This document shows, one piece after another, positions 9,400-18,268 of a DNA stretch of 64,000 bases. The translations under genes were made by a program, and so were the position numbers. Under the pieces are notes generated by a model, which did not search any database, had not been told where the DNA came from, and saw nothing but the letters and a program-made list of their open reading frames with translations. The DNA comes from Bacillus massilioanorexius (GTDB taxonomy: Bacteria > Bacillota > Bacilli > Bacillales > DSM-1321). Position 1 is the first letter of the stretch, and each line of letters starts with the position of its first letter. The stretch lies in contig NZ_CABKRX010000088.1 of the NCBI RefSeq assembly GCF_902374955.1, positions 5,588 to 69,587 on the forward strand, given 5' to 3'.

Positions 9400-10542
9400 T
9401 TACTTAGCAATATCAAATTTTCCATCAACAACTGTCATGACTTTGAAATTGGATTCATTCAATGTATTTTTATCGTTAAATTCAATCGTTTGTCCAATAC
9501 CTGCAAATGCCTTTGTTTCTTTAATCGCTTTCTTTACTTTTGCTGAATCCGTTGAATCAGCTCGTTTGATTGCATCTGCCATCAATTTCATTCCGTTGTA
9601 TGATAAAGCTGAAAATGGACCTGGTGATAAACTGTATTTTTCTTCATATTTTTTCACGAAATCTTCGGCGCCTTCAATAAAACTCGCTTGTGGAGTTGCT
9701 GTAACTAGAATTCCTTCTGAATCTCCACCAGCAATATCAATCAGATCTTGTGAATAGCTACCATCTCCAACCATAAATGATCCAGATACACCTTTTTGCT
9801 CAAATTGTTTCTTCATTAAGCCCGCAGCAGCGTAATAGCCTGTGAAATATGTACCATCAGGCTTTAAAGATTTTAATTTAGTCATTAACGAAGAGAAATC
9901 TTTTTCATCAGGATTAATCGCTTCAAAACCAATAACTTTACCACCATTTTTCTCAACGGATTCTTTTGCAAAGTCAGCTAAATTACGTGCATAAGCTGAA
10001 TTATCATGAACAATTACAATATTTTTTGCACCTTTATCGTTGAAATAGTCTGCACCCGTTTTCGCTTGATCTGGTACAAGACCATTAATTAAAAATAGGC
10101 TGTCATAATTTTGTTCTGGTAACTCTGAAGAATTTGCTGCTGGAACTATTAACGGAATTCCTGCTTTTTGAAAAACACCTGAAGCTGGCAAAGTAGAACC
10201 CGAGCAATAACCACCTACAACCGCTGTAACTTCCATAGATACTAATTTATTTGCTGCACTTGTCGCTGTTTGTGGATCACAAGCATCATCTACTACTTCT
10301 AGCTTTAGTTTTTTTCCGAGTACACCGCCATCATCATTTATTTCTTTAATAGCCATTTCCATTGCATTTTTCATATCTTTTCCATCAGTAGCATTGTTCC
10401 CAGAGGTAGGTAATATCGATCCAATCACAATCGTATCACCTTTTTTTGAACCCCCACCATCGCTGCTTGAATCCTTAGAACAGGCCACAAGAAACATTGA
10501 TAAAGTAAGTATTGCAGCTAATAACAAATTCAACTTTTTCAT
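9400..10542 (-). CDS. livK: LIV-type substrate-binding lipoprotein
   Basis: Extracytoplasmic binding protein of 380 aa (periplasmic-binding fold type I, Leu/Ile/Val-binding family). It has a lipoprotein signal peptide (MKKLNLLLAAILTL) with lipobox LVAC at residues ~18-21, a Ser/Gly-rich linker, then IVIGSILPTSGNNATDGKDM typical of ligand-binding lobe 1. It is the first gene of livKHMGF and lies behind the sigma-54 promoter at 10788. The ligand cannot be read from sequence; the regulatory context suggests hydroxyproline or proline. Confidence 0.9.
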   Translation of the reverse strand: MKKLNLLLAAILTLSMFLVACSKDSSSDGGGSKKGDTIVIGSILPTSGNNATDGKDMKNAMEMAIKEINDDGGVLGKKLKLEVVDDACDPQTATSAANKLVSMEVTAVVGGYCSGSTLPASGVFQKAGIPLIVPAANSSELPEQNYDSLFLINGLVPDQAKTGADYFNDKGAKNIVIVHDNSAYARNLADFAKESVEKNGGKVIGFEAINPDEKDFSSLMTKLKSLKPDGTYFTGYYAAAGLMKKQFEQKGVSGSFMVGDGSYSQDLIDIAGGDSEGILVTATPQASFIEGAEDFVKKYEEKYSLSPGPFSALSYNGMKLMADAIKRADSTDSAKVKKAIKETKAFAGIGQTIEFNDKNTLNESNFKVMTVVDGKFDIAK

Positions 10543-10659
10543 TTTACAAACCCCCTTTTTGATTTAAAGTATGATCAACTTGGAAGATTCTACCTAATTA
10601 AACTCATCTACCCCTTTCAGCATGATAAAGTGCAACTTCCCTCAGTAAGAATCCTCCCA

Positions 10660-10692
10660 CTGATAGGTAGTAAAACAATTACGTTCTATCAG
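10660..10692 (-). repeat. Inverted repeat in the livK leader
   Basis: CTGATAG and its complement CTATCAG separated by 19 bases, within the roughly 240-base transcribed leader predicted between the sigma-54 promoter and livK. A role is not known; it could be an operator or an RNA stem. Confidence 0.35.
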
Positions 10693-10787
10693 ACACATTT
10701 TACTTCCATAAAACAATTTTACTCCGGTTTGAATTAGGAAACTTAGTATCAGTTAGAACGGGATAAAAGCCTTTCACAAACTTATAA

Positions 10788-10803
10788 TGCAAAAGTCATG
10801 CCA
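10788..10803 (-). promoter_or_regulatory. Sigma-54 promoter of livKHMGF
   Basis: On the minus strand the sequence is TGGCATGACTTTTGCA, matching the -24/-12 consensus TGGCAY-N5-TTGCW with the invariant GG and GC at the correct spacing. It points at livK, about 245 bases downstream. One of four such sites in this window, all next to hydroxyproline genes. Confidence 0.85.
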
Positions 10804-10925
10804 AGTCAAAATTTTCGCTATTTTTCGCTAAAATCATATATCTTACTTTTTAATTGTCAAAATATATGGACACTTTTAGATTTTATACTGTTACGTTTAT
10901 TTCCATGTCTATTTTCTTTTACATG

Positions 10926-11951
10926 TTAATGTTCTTTCATCTCTGGTATCAAAAGAAAGCCCGCACCTATATGATCTTCTGGTTGATAGAATAGTTGGTG
11001 CATTCCTGTTATCCAAGCAGAACCCGATATCTGGGTAATAACCGCTTGTACATCCGCCACTGAAGTGGTAGTTATTATTTTTCCATTAAATAAACTCCCA
11101 ACTATACTTTCATGGACAAATACTTCATCAATTTCTATTTGATTATAGGAATATAACGTTGCTAGTTTTGCTGACGTTCCCGTCCCACATGGAGATCGAT
11201 CAATCCCTCCCGGCGGAACAATAACTGTATTTTTTACGGTAGCTGATGGGTCAGTTGGCTCTGAATAAAATTCTATATGTGTTAAACCATTGATGAACGG
11301 AAATTGTGGATGGACTACTTCAAAGTTGCTATTAATTATATCTCTAATTTTGACTGCTGTTTCTACAATAATTGAAGCGTTTTCTGGTAGTAATTCTAAA
11401 TGTACTGTTTTCGCATCAATAATTCCGTAAAAATTACCTCCGTAAGCTATATCACATGAAATCAAACCAAGTTCTTCTATCTCAACCTCCACATGTTTTA
11501 AAAAAAATGCTGGTATATTACAGAAGCTCACATGTTTAGCTTTCCCATTTTCGATGGAGATTTCAACATCGACTAATCCTGCTGGGGTGTCCAATTTAAG
11601 TTTAGTGATAGGTTCCTTTAGTTCTACCAAGCCGGCTTCTACTATTGCTGTACAAAAACCAATAGTATCATGCCCGCACATCGGTAAATAACCACCTGTT
11701 TCTATATAAATTACACCAAAGTCAGCTTCTGGATGACATGGCTCAACCATTAAAGCTCCCGACATCACGTCATGCCCTCTTGGTTCAAACATAAGAAATT
11801 TTCTAATCCAATCTAAGTTTTCTTTCATATATAGCATATTTTCTGCCATCGTTTTCCCTGGTAGCTTAGGAATACCACTCAATACAGTTCTTGTTGGATT
11901 ACCTCCTGTATGAGTATCTATGGTTGTAAATACTTTAGTAGCTTTCATCAT
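10926..11951 (-). CDS. Proline racemase-family enzyme, probable 4-hydroxyproline 2-epimerase
   Basis: Cofactor-independent racemase/epimerase of 341 aa. Both catalytic cysteines are present: Cys92 in MCGHDT and Cys255 in DRSPCGTGTS. This excludes the trans-3-hydroxyproline dehydratase subgroup, which lacks the second Cys. Expected reaction: trans-4-L-hydroxyproline to cis-4-D-hydroxyproline (or L- to D-proline). Its ATG overlaps the stop of the FAD oxidoreductase gene by 4 bases, so epimerase and dehydrogenase subunit are made together. The Asp after CGH differs from the Gly in the second paralogue at 17243, so the two may differ in substrate. Confidence 0.85.
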   Translation of the reverse strand: MMKATKVFTTIDTHTGGNPTRTVLSGIPKLPGKTMAENMLYMKENLDWIRKFLMFEPRGHDVMSGALMVEPCHPEADFGVIYIETGGYLPMCGHDTIGFCTAIVEAGLVELKEPITKLKLDTPAGLVDVEISIENGKAKHVSFCNIPAFFLKHVEVEIEELGLISCDIAYGGNFYGIIDAKTVHLELLPENASIIVETAVKIRDIINSNFEVVHPQFPFINGLTHIEFYSEPTDPSATVKNTVIVPPGGIDRSPCGTGTSAKLATLYSYNQIEIDEVFVHESIVGSLFNGKIITTTSVADVQAVITQISGSAWITGMHQLFYQPEDHIGAGFLLIPEMKEH

Positions 11952-13120
11952 TTCTCCACCCTTTCTTGAAATCGAGTCATTTTAAGTGGTTCAATTGGAA
12001 TAGACGTATTCTGATTTGTTAACAGTTCGCTTATTACTTTTCCTGTTATAGCAGCAAGACTTATCCCATCTCCTTCATGACCCGCTGCAATATAAAAACC
12101 AGGTACTTCATTCACCTCAGAAATGATTGGAAGATGATCCTCAGTGTATGGTCTTAACCCTGCATATGTTCTTATAACAGTCATATCAGCCATTTTGGGG
12201 TAAAAACGAAAGGCACGGTTAGCAATCGTTTTAATGACACTATGGTCTACTCCTGTATGAAATCCTACAAATTGTCGGCTGCTTCCAATTAAGAAGTTTT
12301 GACTTTCAGTTGGCTCAAACACAAGAGCCACTCCATACTTTTCCGTTTCGGTATCGACAATGCGCTTTCCACCGAACTTCGAGATCAGGTATCCGAATTC
12401 CATTACTTTTCGTAATCCCACTGGTTGCTGTCTAGCAGCTACAATGATATGACCTTTTCGCGGAATTATCGGAATCTGGATTCCTACCATTTCTCCAATA
12501 AAAGGCGCCCATATCCCTGCAGCATTAACAATTTTTTCACACCTGATTTCACCTTTTGACGTTTGTACTTTAAAAAAACCTACCTCCCTAGTTATTGATG
12601 TCACCTCTGTATGAACGGAAATTTTCGCACCATACTCCTTTGCAGAATCAAATAAAGCAAACGTTAACATATAGGGATTAACTGTTGAGTCTGTAGCACA
12701 TTCAAGTCCACCTAAAATATCATCTGAAAAATATTTAGACTCATGTCTTATATCTTGCTGATTTAACATTTTAAAAGGTAAACCCGCTTCTTTTTGTTGC
12801 GTTACCCACCTTTGTGCTGCTAGCATTTCTTCCTCCGTTTCACATACTAAAATACTTCCAGGAGCTCGATACTCGAACGATAGTTTAAGTTCAACACTTA
12901 ATTGCTGTACTAACTTTTGACTAGCTAATGACATCTGACTATCAAAACCAGGTTCTTTATCGATGGCTAGTATATTTCCATCACATCTTGATGACGTACC
13001 ACTTGCTAATTCTCCTTTTTCGACAACCATTATCGATAGTCCCAATTTGGCCACATAATGAGCGATTGCTCCACCGATAATACCACCACCTATGACTAAA
13101 ACATCTGTATAGGTAGACAA
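11948..13120 (-). CDS. DAO-family FAD oxidoreductase, probable D-hydroxyproline dehydrogenase FAD subunit
   Basis: A 390-aa glycine/D-amino-acid oxidase-type flavoprotein. The dinucleotide motif VIGGGIIGGAIAHYVAKLG is at the N-terminus and the C-terminal FAD segment is GFYIAAGHEGDGISLA. The frame runs up to 13207, but the TTG at 13120 has AAGGGGGT about 7 bases upstream and gives the normal N-terminus (STYTDVLVIGGG). In related multi-subunit D-hydroxyproline and opine dehydrogenases this is the beta subunit, partnered by an alpha flavoprotein and a small 2Fe-2S protein, both encoded at 15596-17164. It heads the operon driven from the sigma-54 promoter at 13401. Confidence 0.85.
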   Translation of the reverse strand: MSTYTDVLVIGGGIIGGAIAHYVAKLGLSIMVVEKGELASGTSSRCDGNILAIDKEPGFDSQMSLASQKLVQQLSVELKLSFEYRAPGSILVCETEEEMLAAQRWVTQQKEAGLPFKMLNQQDIRHESKYFSDDILGGLECATDSTVNPYMLTFALFDSAKEYGAKISVHTEVTSITREVGFFKVQTSKGEIRCEKIVNAAGIWAPFIGEMVGIQIPIIPRKGHIIVAARQQPVGLRKVMEFGYLISKFGGKRIVDTETEKYGVALVFEPTESQNFLIGSSRQFVGFHTGVDHSVIKTIANRAFRFYPKMADMTVIRTYAGLRPYTEDHLPIISEVNEVPGFYIAAGHEGDGISLAAITGKVISELLTNQNTSIPIEPLKMTRFQERVEK

Positions 13121-13400
13121 AGTGACATACCCCCTTTTATACATTTTCCAAAGAAACATGTAACGTTCTGTGTTTACGAAAAAATAAATTTTCGTAAACT
13201 TATTCAAATCGCTAGTTCTAGTGCCTCCTCCTTCCTCTAGATTTGATAGCTTATTATTTAATCATAATTTGCATAGCATCACAGATATGTATCAAAGACT
13301 ATTCCAAAGGAATGCTGCTACTCACCATACTTGTTTATAACTAGCAGTCTTATATCAAACAGCCATTCAAAAAAAGCTACGCTCATTGTAAATAACAATA
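13121..13400. other. Leader of the FAD subunit/epimerase operon
   Basis: About 280 bases between the sigma-54 promoter (13401) and the TTG start. The coding frame stays open up to 13207, but the N-terminal extension is hydrophobic and unlike the family, so I read this as untranslated leader. No strong RNA structure was noticed. Confidence 0.5.
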
Positions 13401-13416
13401 TGCAAGGAGTGTGCCA
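13401..13416 (-). promoter_or_regulatory. Sigma-54 promoter of the FAD subunit/epimerase operon
   Basis: Minus strand TGGCACACTCCTTGCA, a perfect match to TGGCAC-N5-TTGCA. It faces the gene at 13120 and lies in the divergent region shared with the activator gene (start 13538). AT-rich sequence at 13476-13504 with repeated GTATAAT lies 60-90 bases upstream, where an activator would bind. Confidence 0.9.
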
Positions 13417-13537
13417 AAACATCATCTCTATTTTTTACATTTTTTTCAATTTTTATATGTATTTTATATGATTATGTGTATAATATTTTTAAATTGTATA
13501 ATGATTTTTACATTGATTTTGAATTAGGGGGTCTTAT

Positions 13538-15271
13538 ATGTCAGCATTTAAATTACCTTCAATATCTAGCATGATGTGTAAAGAATTCTTACTCTTTCAG
13601 AAAAACGAATTATCAACTGAACAAACACTCCTCTTCAGCTTACAAACACATACCATCTTTTTACAGGACCGTTCTTCTTACTTTATACTCACATCTAATG
13701 ACTCTCCCAAACAAATTACATGGAAACCTTGCCGAGTTATATCAAGCGATGCCAATATCAATGAATTATTATTTGCCTTAAATAAATACGAAATCGCTAT
13801 CATTTTAGGTCAATCTAATACATTACTAGGTTTTATCAACTCAAAGATTCTAGCGAATAGTCTCATAGATTCCTATAAATACTTACTTGCCAATTTCGAA
13901 ACCGTCATAAAAATACTTGATGTATCAGTAACAGTCATTGATCGAACTGGACGAGTTCTTGTTTGGACAGACGGAGCTGAAAAAATTTTTTCTGTGAAAA
14001 AAGAAGATATTTTAGGAAAGGATATAACAAACTTTTTTGATATCGATATGCTAGAAATTATGAAAAGCCTAAAAGAAGGAAGATCTATATACCGCCATCA
14101 ACATCAGCCCCGCTCAGATTTGTACGTCTTAATTAATTCAAACCCAGTATATTTAAATAACCAAATTGTAGGAGCCGCTGTTTCTGAAACTGATATCACA
14201 AGCCAAGTTAGATTAAATCAAGAATTATTTAATGTATCTTCAAAAATTCATCATCTCGAAGAAGAAGTTGCCAAGCTTAGTCCATCAAAAGATCCCTTTC
14301 ATTCTATTAAAGGAAGTACTCCCGCTATTAAACAGACCATTGAGTTAGTCAAAAAAATAAGTACAACCGAAGCAACGGTACTTATTTTAGGTGAAAGTGG
14401 TGTTGGTAAAGAGATTTTTGCCAAGGCTATTCATGAATTAAGAGAATCATCTAAAGCCCCTTTTGTCCCTATCAATTGTGGAGCCATACCGCCTACATTG
14501 TTTGAAAGTGAGTTATTTGGTTATGAAAAAGGTGCATTCTCAGGTGCAGACTACAAAGGAAAAAGAGGAAAAATCGAATTAGCACGAGGAGGTACGCTGT
14601 TTCTAGATGAAGTTAGTGAGCTCCTACTCGAAATGCAGGTTAAACTGTTACGAGTATTACAAGAAAGAAAATATTATTCTGTAGGTGGGACGAAAGAAAT
14701 TACTGCCGACTTTAGAGTGATTGCAGCTACAAATCGTAATTTAAAAGAACTCGTAAAAGAAGGAAAATTCCGAGAGGATTTATATTACAGACTAAATGTT
14801 GTCAGCTTGTCCATTCCTCCATTACGCGAGAGAAAAGAAGATATAATTGAGCTCACACATTACTTTTTATATGAATTTTCTGTTCGATATAGCCGTCCTA
14901 TACATGGTATTTCTCAAGAAGTCATGCTGCAGTTGTTACAATATGATTGGCATGGAAATATACGCGAGCTTCGAAATGTGATAGAAAGATTAGTCGTATT
15001 AGCAACTGATGGCATTATTAAAACAGAAGATTTGCCTTTTTCTCTAAATGCTACAAATCCAGAACCCTATATTCAAACAAAATTAGAAGGCTATGAATTA
15101 ATTGATGAGTCAATTGGAACTTTATCTGAGGAACTAGAAAAGTACGAAAGAAAGTTAATATTAGAAATACTCAAATTGGAAAATGGTAATAAACAAGCTT
15201 GTGCAAGAAAATTAGGTATAACAAGAGCCACTCTTTATAATCGTATGAAAAGACTTTGTATCCCCATCTAA
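13538..15271 (+). CDS. Sigma-54-dependent transcriptional activator (PAS-AAA+-Fis)
   Basis: A 577-aa enhancer-binding protein. Order: N-terminal region of ~115 residues without a recognised family; PAS domain ~120-225; coiled linker ~225-250; AAA+ domain with Walker A GESGVGKE (285-292), the sigma-54 contact loop GAFSGA (332-337, Ser replacing the usual Thr) and Walker B GGTLFLDE (351-358); Fis-type helix-turn-helix at ~540-577. It probably senses hydroxyproline or a catabolite and activates the four sigma-54 promoters around it. The resemblance to RocR/PrdR-type regulators is general; its ligand is not known from sequence. Confidence 0.9.
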   Translation: MSAFKLPSISSMMCKEFLLFQKNELSTEQTLLFSLQTHTIFLQDRSSYFILTSNDSPKQITWKPCRVISSDANINELLFALNKYEIAIILGQSNTLLGFINSKILANSLIDSYKYLLANFETVIKILDVSVTVIDRTGRVLVWTDGAEKIFSVKKEDILGKDITNFFDIDMLEIMKSLKEGRSIYRHQHQPRSDLYVLINSNPVYLNNQIVGAAVSETDITSQVRLNQELFNVSSKIHHLEEEVAKLSPSKDPFHSIKGSTPAIKQTIELVKKISTTEATVLILGESGVGKEIFAKAIHELRESSKAPFVPINCGAIPPTLFESELFGYEKGAFSGADYKGKRGKIELARGGTLFLDEVSELLLEMQVKLLRVLQERKYYSVGGTKEITADFRVIAATNRNLKELVKEGKFREDLYYRLNVVSLSIPPLRERKEDIIELTHYFLYEFSVRYSRPIHGISQEVMLQLLQYDWHGNIRELRNVIERLVVLATDGIIKTEDLPFSLNATNPEPYIQTKLEGYELIDESIGTLSEELEKYERKLILEILKLENGNKQACARKLGITRATLYNRMKRLCIPI

Positions 15272-15285
15272 TCCCATCATACATT

Positions 15286-15301
15286 TGGCATAAAGATTGC
15301 A
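15286..15301 (+). promoter_or_regulatory. Sigma-54 promoter of the Fe-S/FAD dehydrogenase operon
   Basis: TGGCATAAAGATTGCA on the plus strand, with -24 GG and -12 GC at exact spacing, between the activator stop (15271) and the start at 15330. The leader would be only about 20 bases, ending in an AGGAGG ribosome site. Confidence 0.88.
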
Positions 15302-15329
15302 TATGTAACATGTATAAGGAGGATTATCT

Positions 15330-15599
15330 ATGAAATTCAATGATGTCATTATTTGTAGATGTGAAGAAGTAACTTACAGTCAGCTAGAAAATACAGTAAA
15401 ACAATATCAATGCTCTTCAAGAGAAGCGAAACTTCGAACAAGAGCAGGAATGGGCTATTGTGGTGGACGAACATGTCGACATCTAATCGATTTGGTCGTT
15501 TGTCAGGTAAATAATGAAATAACACCTGACCAAATTCCATTAAAATATCAACCTCCCATTAGACCTATTACATTCGGGAAGTTAGGTGATCGAACATGA
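15330..15599 (+). CDS. BFD-like [2Fe-2S] protein, probable D-hydroxyproline dehydrogenase subunit
   Basis: An 89-aa protein with the four cysteines of the bacterioferritin-associated-ferredoxin (BFD) type: Cys9 and Cys11 in CRCEE, Cys44 and Cys49 in GYCGGRTC. In related opine/hydroxyproline dehydrogenases this domain is usually fused to the C-terminus of the alpha flavoprotein. Here it is a separate gene at the head of the operon, and the alpha subunit (15935) ends without it. It overlaps the next gene by 4 bases. A strong AAGGAGG site precedes the ATG. Confidence 0.85.
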   Translation: MKFNDVIICRCEEVTYSQLENTVKQYQCSSREAKLRTRAGMGYCGGRTCRHLIDLVVCQVNNEITPDQIPLKYQPPIRPITFGKLGDRT

Positions 15600-15931
15600 A
15601 TAACTCAAACCGAATTATAGTCCATCCGATCTTAAATGATTTGACTAATAGAAGAACCATCCGTTTTACATTTAATAGGAAAGAAATAGCTGGTATAGAA
15701 GGAGATACAATTGCCTCAGCACTACTAGCTAACGGAATTCGTACAATTCGCTTACATGAAGAATCCGGTACACCAAGAGGTATATACTGCAATATTGGGC
15801 ATTGTTTTGAATGTCGTGTCACTGTCGATGGATTATATGGTTCAAGATCATGTCTGACACTTATTGAAGATGGAATGAAAGTTGAAGGTGGACAAAAGCT
15901 CCCTACTCCTCTAAGAAAGGAGGTAAATTAA
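15596..15931 (+). CDS. [2Fe-2S] ferredoxin-like small subunit of D-hydroxyproline dehydrogenase
   Basis: A 111-aa protein with one plant-type ferredoxin (Fer2_4) fold. The cluster ligands are Cys65, Cys70, Cys73 and Cys86 (YCNIGHCFEC then SRSC). Equivalent proteins (HcnA, OoxC and gamma-subunit types) pass electrons between the two flavin subunits of multimeric amine/imino acid dehydrogenases. Start and stop overlap or abut the neighbours, so the three genes at 15330-17164 form one translation-coupled operon. Confidence 0.87.
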   Translation: MNNSNRIIVHPILNDLTNRRTIRFTFNRKEIAGIEGDTIASALLANGIRTIRLHEESGTPRGIYCNIGHCFECRVTVDGLYGSRSCLTLIEDGMKVEGGQKLPTPLRKEVN

Positions 15932-15934
15932 TCA

Positions 15935-17164
15935 ATGTATGATGTTGTCATTGTTGGAGCTGGTCCTGCAGGTCTTTCAGCCGCAATAAAATGTGCCAAT
16001 TACGGTCTTCAAGTCAAAATTATTGATGAATTTATCAAACCGGGTGGTCGCCTGTTAGGACAGTTGCATGAAGAACCGGATGGTACCTGGTGGAACGGAA
16101 TAAACGAAGCGAAACATTTGTACCAAACATGCGTAAATCTCGGTGTGCAAATAGACTGTGGAATAGCAGTATGCAATATCGAAAAAAAAGATCATCATTG
16201 GAGTATTCATACATCTAATTATTCACTTGATGCTACTAGCCTTCTTTTAGCTACAGGAGCAGCAGAAACAGCCATACCTGTGCCTGGATGGACACTTCCT
16301 GGAGTTATGTCCATTGGAGCAGCTCAAGTAATGACCAATATCCATCGAGTAAAGGTTGGACAAAAGGGAATAATCATCGGAGTTAATGTGTTAGCAACAG
16401 CCATTGCTCGAGAGTTACAATTAGCTGGAATTACCATTACGAATATCATGCTTCCTAGCTTAAACAGCTTATCCAGGGATAGTGGTCATCCTAGAAAAAC
16501 GATGGAATCACTGTTAAAAGTAGCTCATCTCGCCCCTTCTCCATTCATTCGATTTGGTAGTAAATTAATGAAATATTCCGTTTTTCAAAACATAGGCATG
16601 AAAGCATATCCAAAGAAAGGCATGAAAATGTGGAATATACCCATACACTTAAAAAAGGCAGCGACACAAATTATTGGTGAAGATCAAGTTGAGGCAGTAA
16701 AAATCGTAACTATCGATGATGAAGGATTACCTATTCCTGGTACTGAAGAAGTCATAGCAGCTGATTTTGTTTGTATTGCAGGAGGTTTATATCCGTTAGC
16801 AGAATTGGCCTCATTAGCAGGATGCCCTTTTTATTTTATTCCCGAACTGGGTGGCCACATTCCCTTACATAATGAAAAAATGGAAACTACACTCGATGGG
16901 CTATTCGTGGCAGGAAATATTACTGGAATTGAAAGTGCGAAAGTAGCTATTGCACAAGGAAATGTTGCAGGATTGAGTATTTGCAATTCATTTTTTCCAT
17001 CGCACAAAAAAATAAAATCAGAGCTAGATGAGGCTATTCAAGCAGTTGAAAACACTAGAAAACTTGCTATCATTCAATTTCATCCAAAAATAGATGAAGG
17101 GAGAAGGAAATTACAAAGTATTTGGAATGAAACTATCGAGCGTAAAAATAATTTGACAGTCTAA
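15935..17164 (+). CDS. FAD/NAD(P)-binding oxidoreductase, alpha subunit of D-hydroxyproline dehydrogenase
   Basis: A 409-aa pyridine-nucleotide-disulfide-type flavoprotein (HcnB/OoxA family). The FAD motif VIVGAGPAGLSAAIKCANYG opens the protein, a second binding motif GIIIGVNVLATAIARELQ follows, and GLFVAGNITGIESAKVAIAQG closes the FAD fold. The protein ends soon after without the usual C-terminal BFD cysteines, which are supplied by the gene at 15330. RBS AAAGGAGGT. With the beta subunit at 11948 it should form the D-hydroxyproline dehydrogenase that gives 1-pyrroline-4-hydroxy-2-carboxylate. Confidence 0.87.
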   Translation: MYDVVIVGAGPAGLSAAIKCANYGLQVKIIDEFIKPGGRLLGQLHEEPDGTWWNGINEAKHLYQTCVNLGVQIDCGIAVCNIEKKDHHWSIHTSNYSLDATSLLLATGAAETAIPVPGWTLPGVMSIGAAQVMTNIHRVKVGQKGIIIGVNVLATAIARELQLAGITITNIMLPSLNSLSRDSGHPRKTMESLLKVAHLAPSPFIRFGSKLMKYSVFQNIGMKAYPKKGMKMWNIPIHLKKAATQIIGEDQVEAVKIVTIDDEGLPIPGTEEVIAADFVCIAGGLYPLAELASLAGCPFYFIPELGGHIPLHNEKMETTLDGLFVAGNITGIESAKVAIAQGNVAGLSICNSFFPSHKKIKSELDEAIQAVENTRKLAIIQFHPKIDEGRRKLQSIWNETIERKNNLTV

Positions 17165-17189
17165 AAAATTATGCATTGAGAAATGAAAA

Positions 17190-17220
17190 GGGTATCTACA
17201 AAATAGAATTGTAGATACCC
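17190..17220. terminator. Bidirectional terminator
   Basis: Perfect 12-bp stem (GGGTATCTACAA / TTGTAGATACCC) with a 7-base loop between two convergent operons. It is flanked by A-rich and T-rich sequence and could stop transcription from both sides. Confidence 0.8.
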
Positions 17221-17242
17221 TTCGAATATTTGTAAACTAAAA

Positions 17243-18247
17243 TCATTTTAATAAAAATCCTTGATTCAACGGATCTGTCGGATCTACAACAAACTGATGA
17301 ATACCTGTTAAATAGCTACTCCCTGTAATTTTCGGTACAACCGCTTTATAGTTGTCTACCATTGTCGTTTCTATTATTTCAGCTTGAAATTGACTACCTA
17401 TTATACTCTCATGAACAAACGTTTCATTCATTTGCATTTCGCCATGATGGAATAAGCTAGCTAGCCTTGCAGCTGTACCCGTACCACAAGGTGAACGGTC
17501 AATTTGTTCATCTGCAAAAACAGTTACATTTCTTAAATGAGAATCATTTTTTGTAGCTTCATCTGAAAAGATAACTCCATAAATTCCTTTTAAATCTTTT
17601 TCTAACGGATGTTGAACGTTATACTCTTTTTCTATTTGATTTTTAAGCGTAGTAGCTATTTTCTTTAAAAAGGAAAGTTGATTAATATCAACCGTAGTAC
17701 CTATTTCACTAGCTTTAACTATTACATAAAAAGCACCACCAAAAGCGATATCCACCTTTATTTCCTTATCCAAAACATTTACCGTTATATCATCTTTGTA
17801 AACAAATGAAGGAACATTCAAGAAAGAGACAGCTTTCACTTGTACATCCTGACAATCCGCAAAAGCAAGGATTCTACCAGCTGGGCTATCAATTTTTATC
17901 GGTCGATTGACCACTTCTTGGGAAAGTACACCCGTTTCAATTAACGCTGTTACAACTGCGATAATACCATGTCCACACATCGTACTTAGTCCTTCATTAT
18001 GCATAAACAGCACACCAAAATCAGCATCCAAACTTGTTGGCTCTGTCACAATACATCCATACATCCCTTCATGTCCTCTTGGCTCGAACATTAAGGTTTT
18101 ACGAATATAGTCAAAATGTCCCGTAAAATATTGGCGTTTTTCTAACATTGAACTTCCTATTATGATCGGTATTCCACTCGTAATAATTCGTAAAGGTTCA
18201 CCTGCAGTATGCGTATCAATCGAAGAATATAGTTTATTAAATTTCAT
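17243..18247 (-). CDS. Proline racemase-family enzyme, second paralogue (4-hydroxyproline epimerase or proline racemase)
   Basis: A 334-aa paralogue of the enzyme at 10926, clearly diverged from it. Both catalytic cysteines are kept: Cys91 in MCGHG and Cys254 in DRSPCGTGTA. Gly follows the CGH motif as in many hydroxyproline 2-epimerases, whereas the other copy has Asp. It is the last gene of the deaminase/dehydrogenase operon, 21 bases downstream of the aldehyde dehydrogenase, and so is expected under the same sigma-54 promoter (20667). Which paralogue acts on hydroxyproline and which, if either, on proline cannot be settled here. Confidence 0.83.
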   Translation of the reverse strand: MKFNKLYSSIDTHTAGEPLRIITSGIPIIIGSSMLEKRQYFTGHFDYIRKTLMFEPRGHEGMYGCIVTEPTSLDADFGVLFMHNEGLSTMCGHGIIAVVTALIETGVLSQEVVNRPIKIDSPAGRILAFADCQDVQVKAVSFLNVPSFVYKDDITVNVLDKEIKVDIAFGGAFYVIVKASEIGTTVDINQLSFLKKIATTLKNQIEKEYNVQHPLEKDLKGIYGVIFSDEATKNDSHLRNVTVFADEQIDRSPCGTGTAARLASLFHHGEMQMNETFVHESIIGSQFQAEIIETTMVDNYKAVVPKITGSSYLTGIHQFVVDPTDPLNQGFLLK

Positions 18248-18268
18248 TTTGATAATCCACCTTTATCT

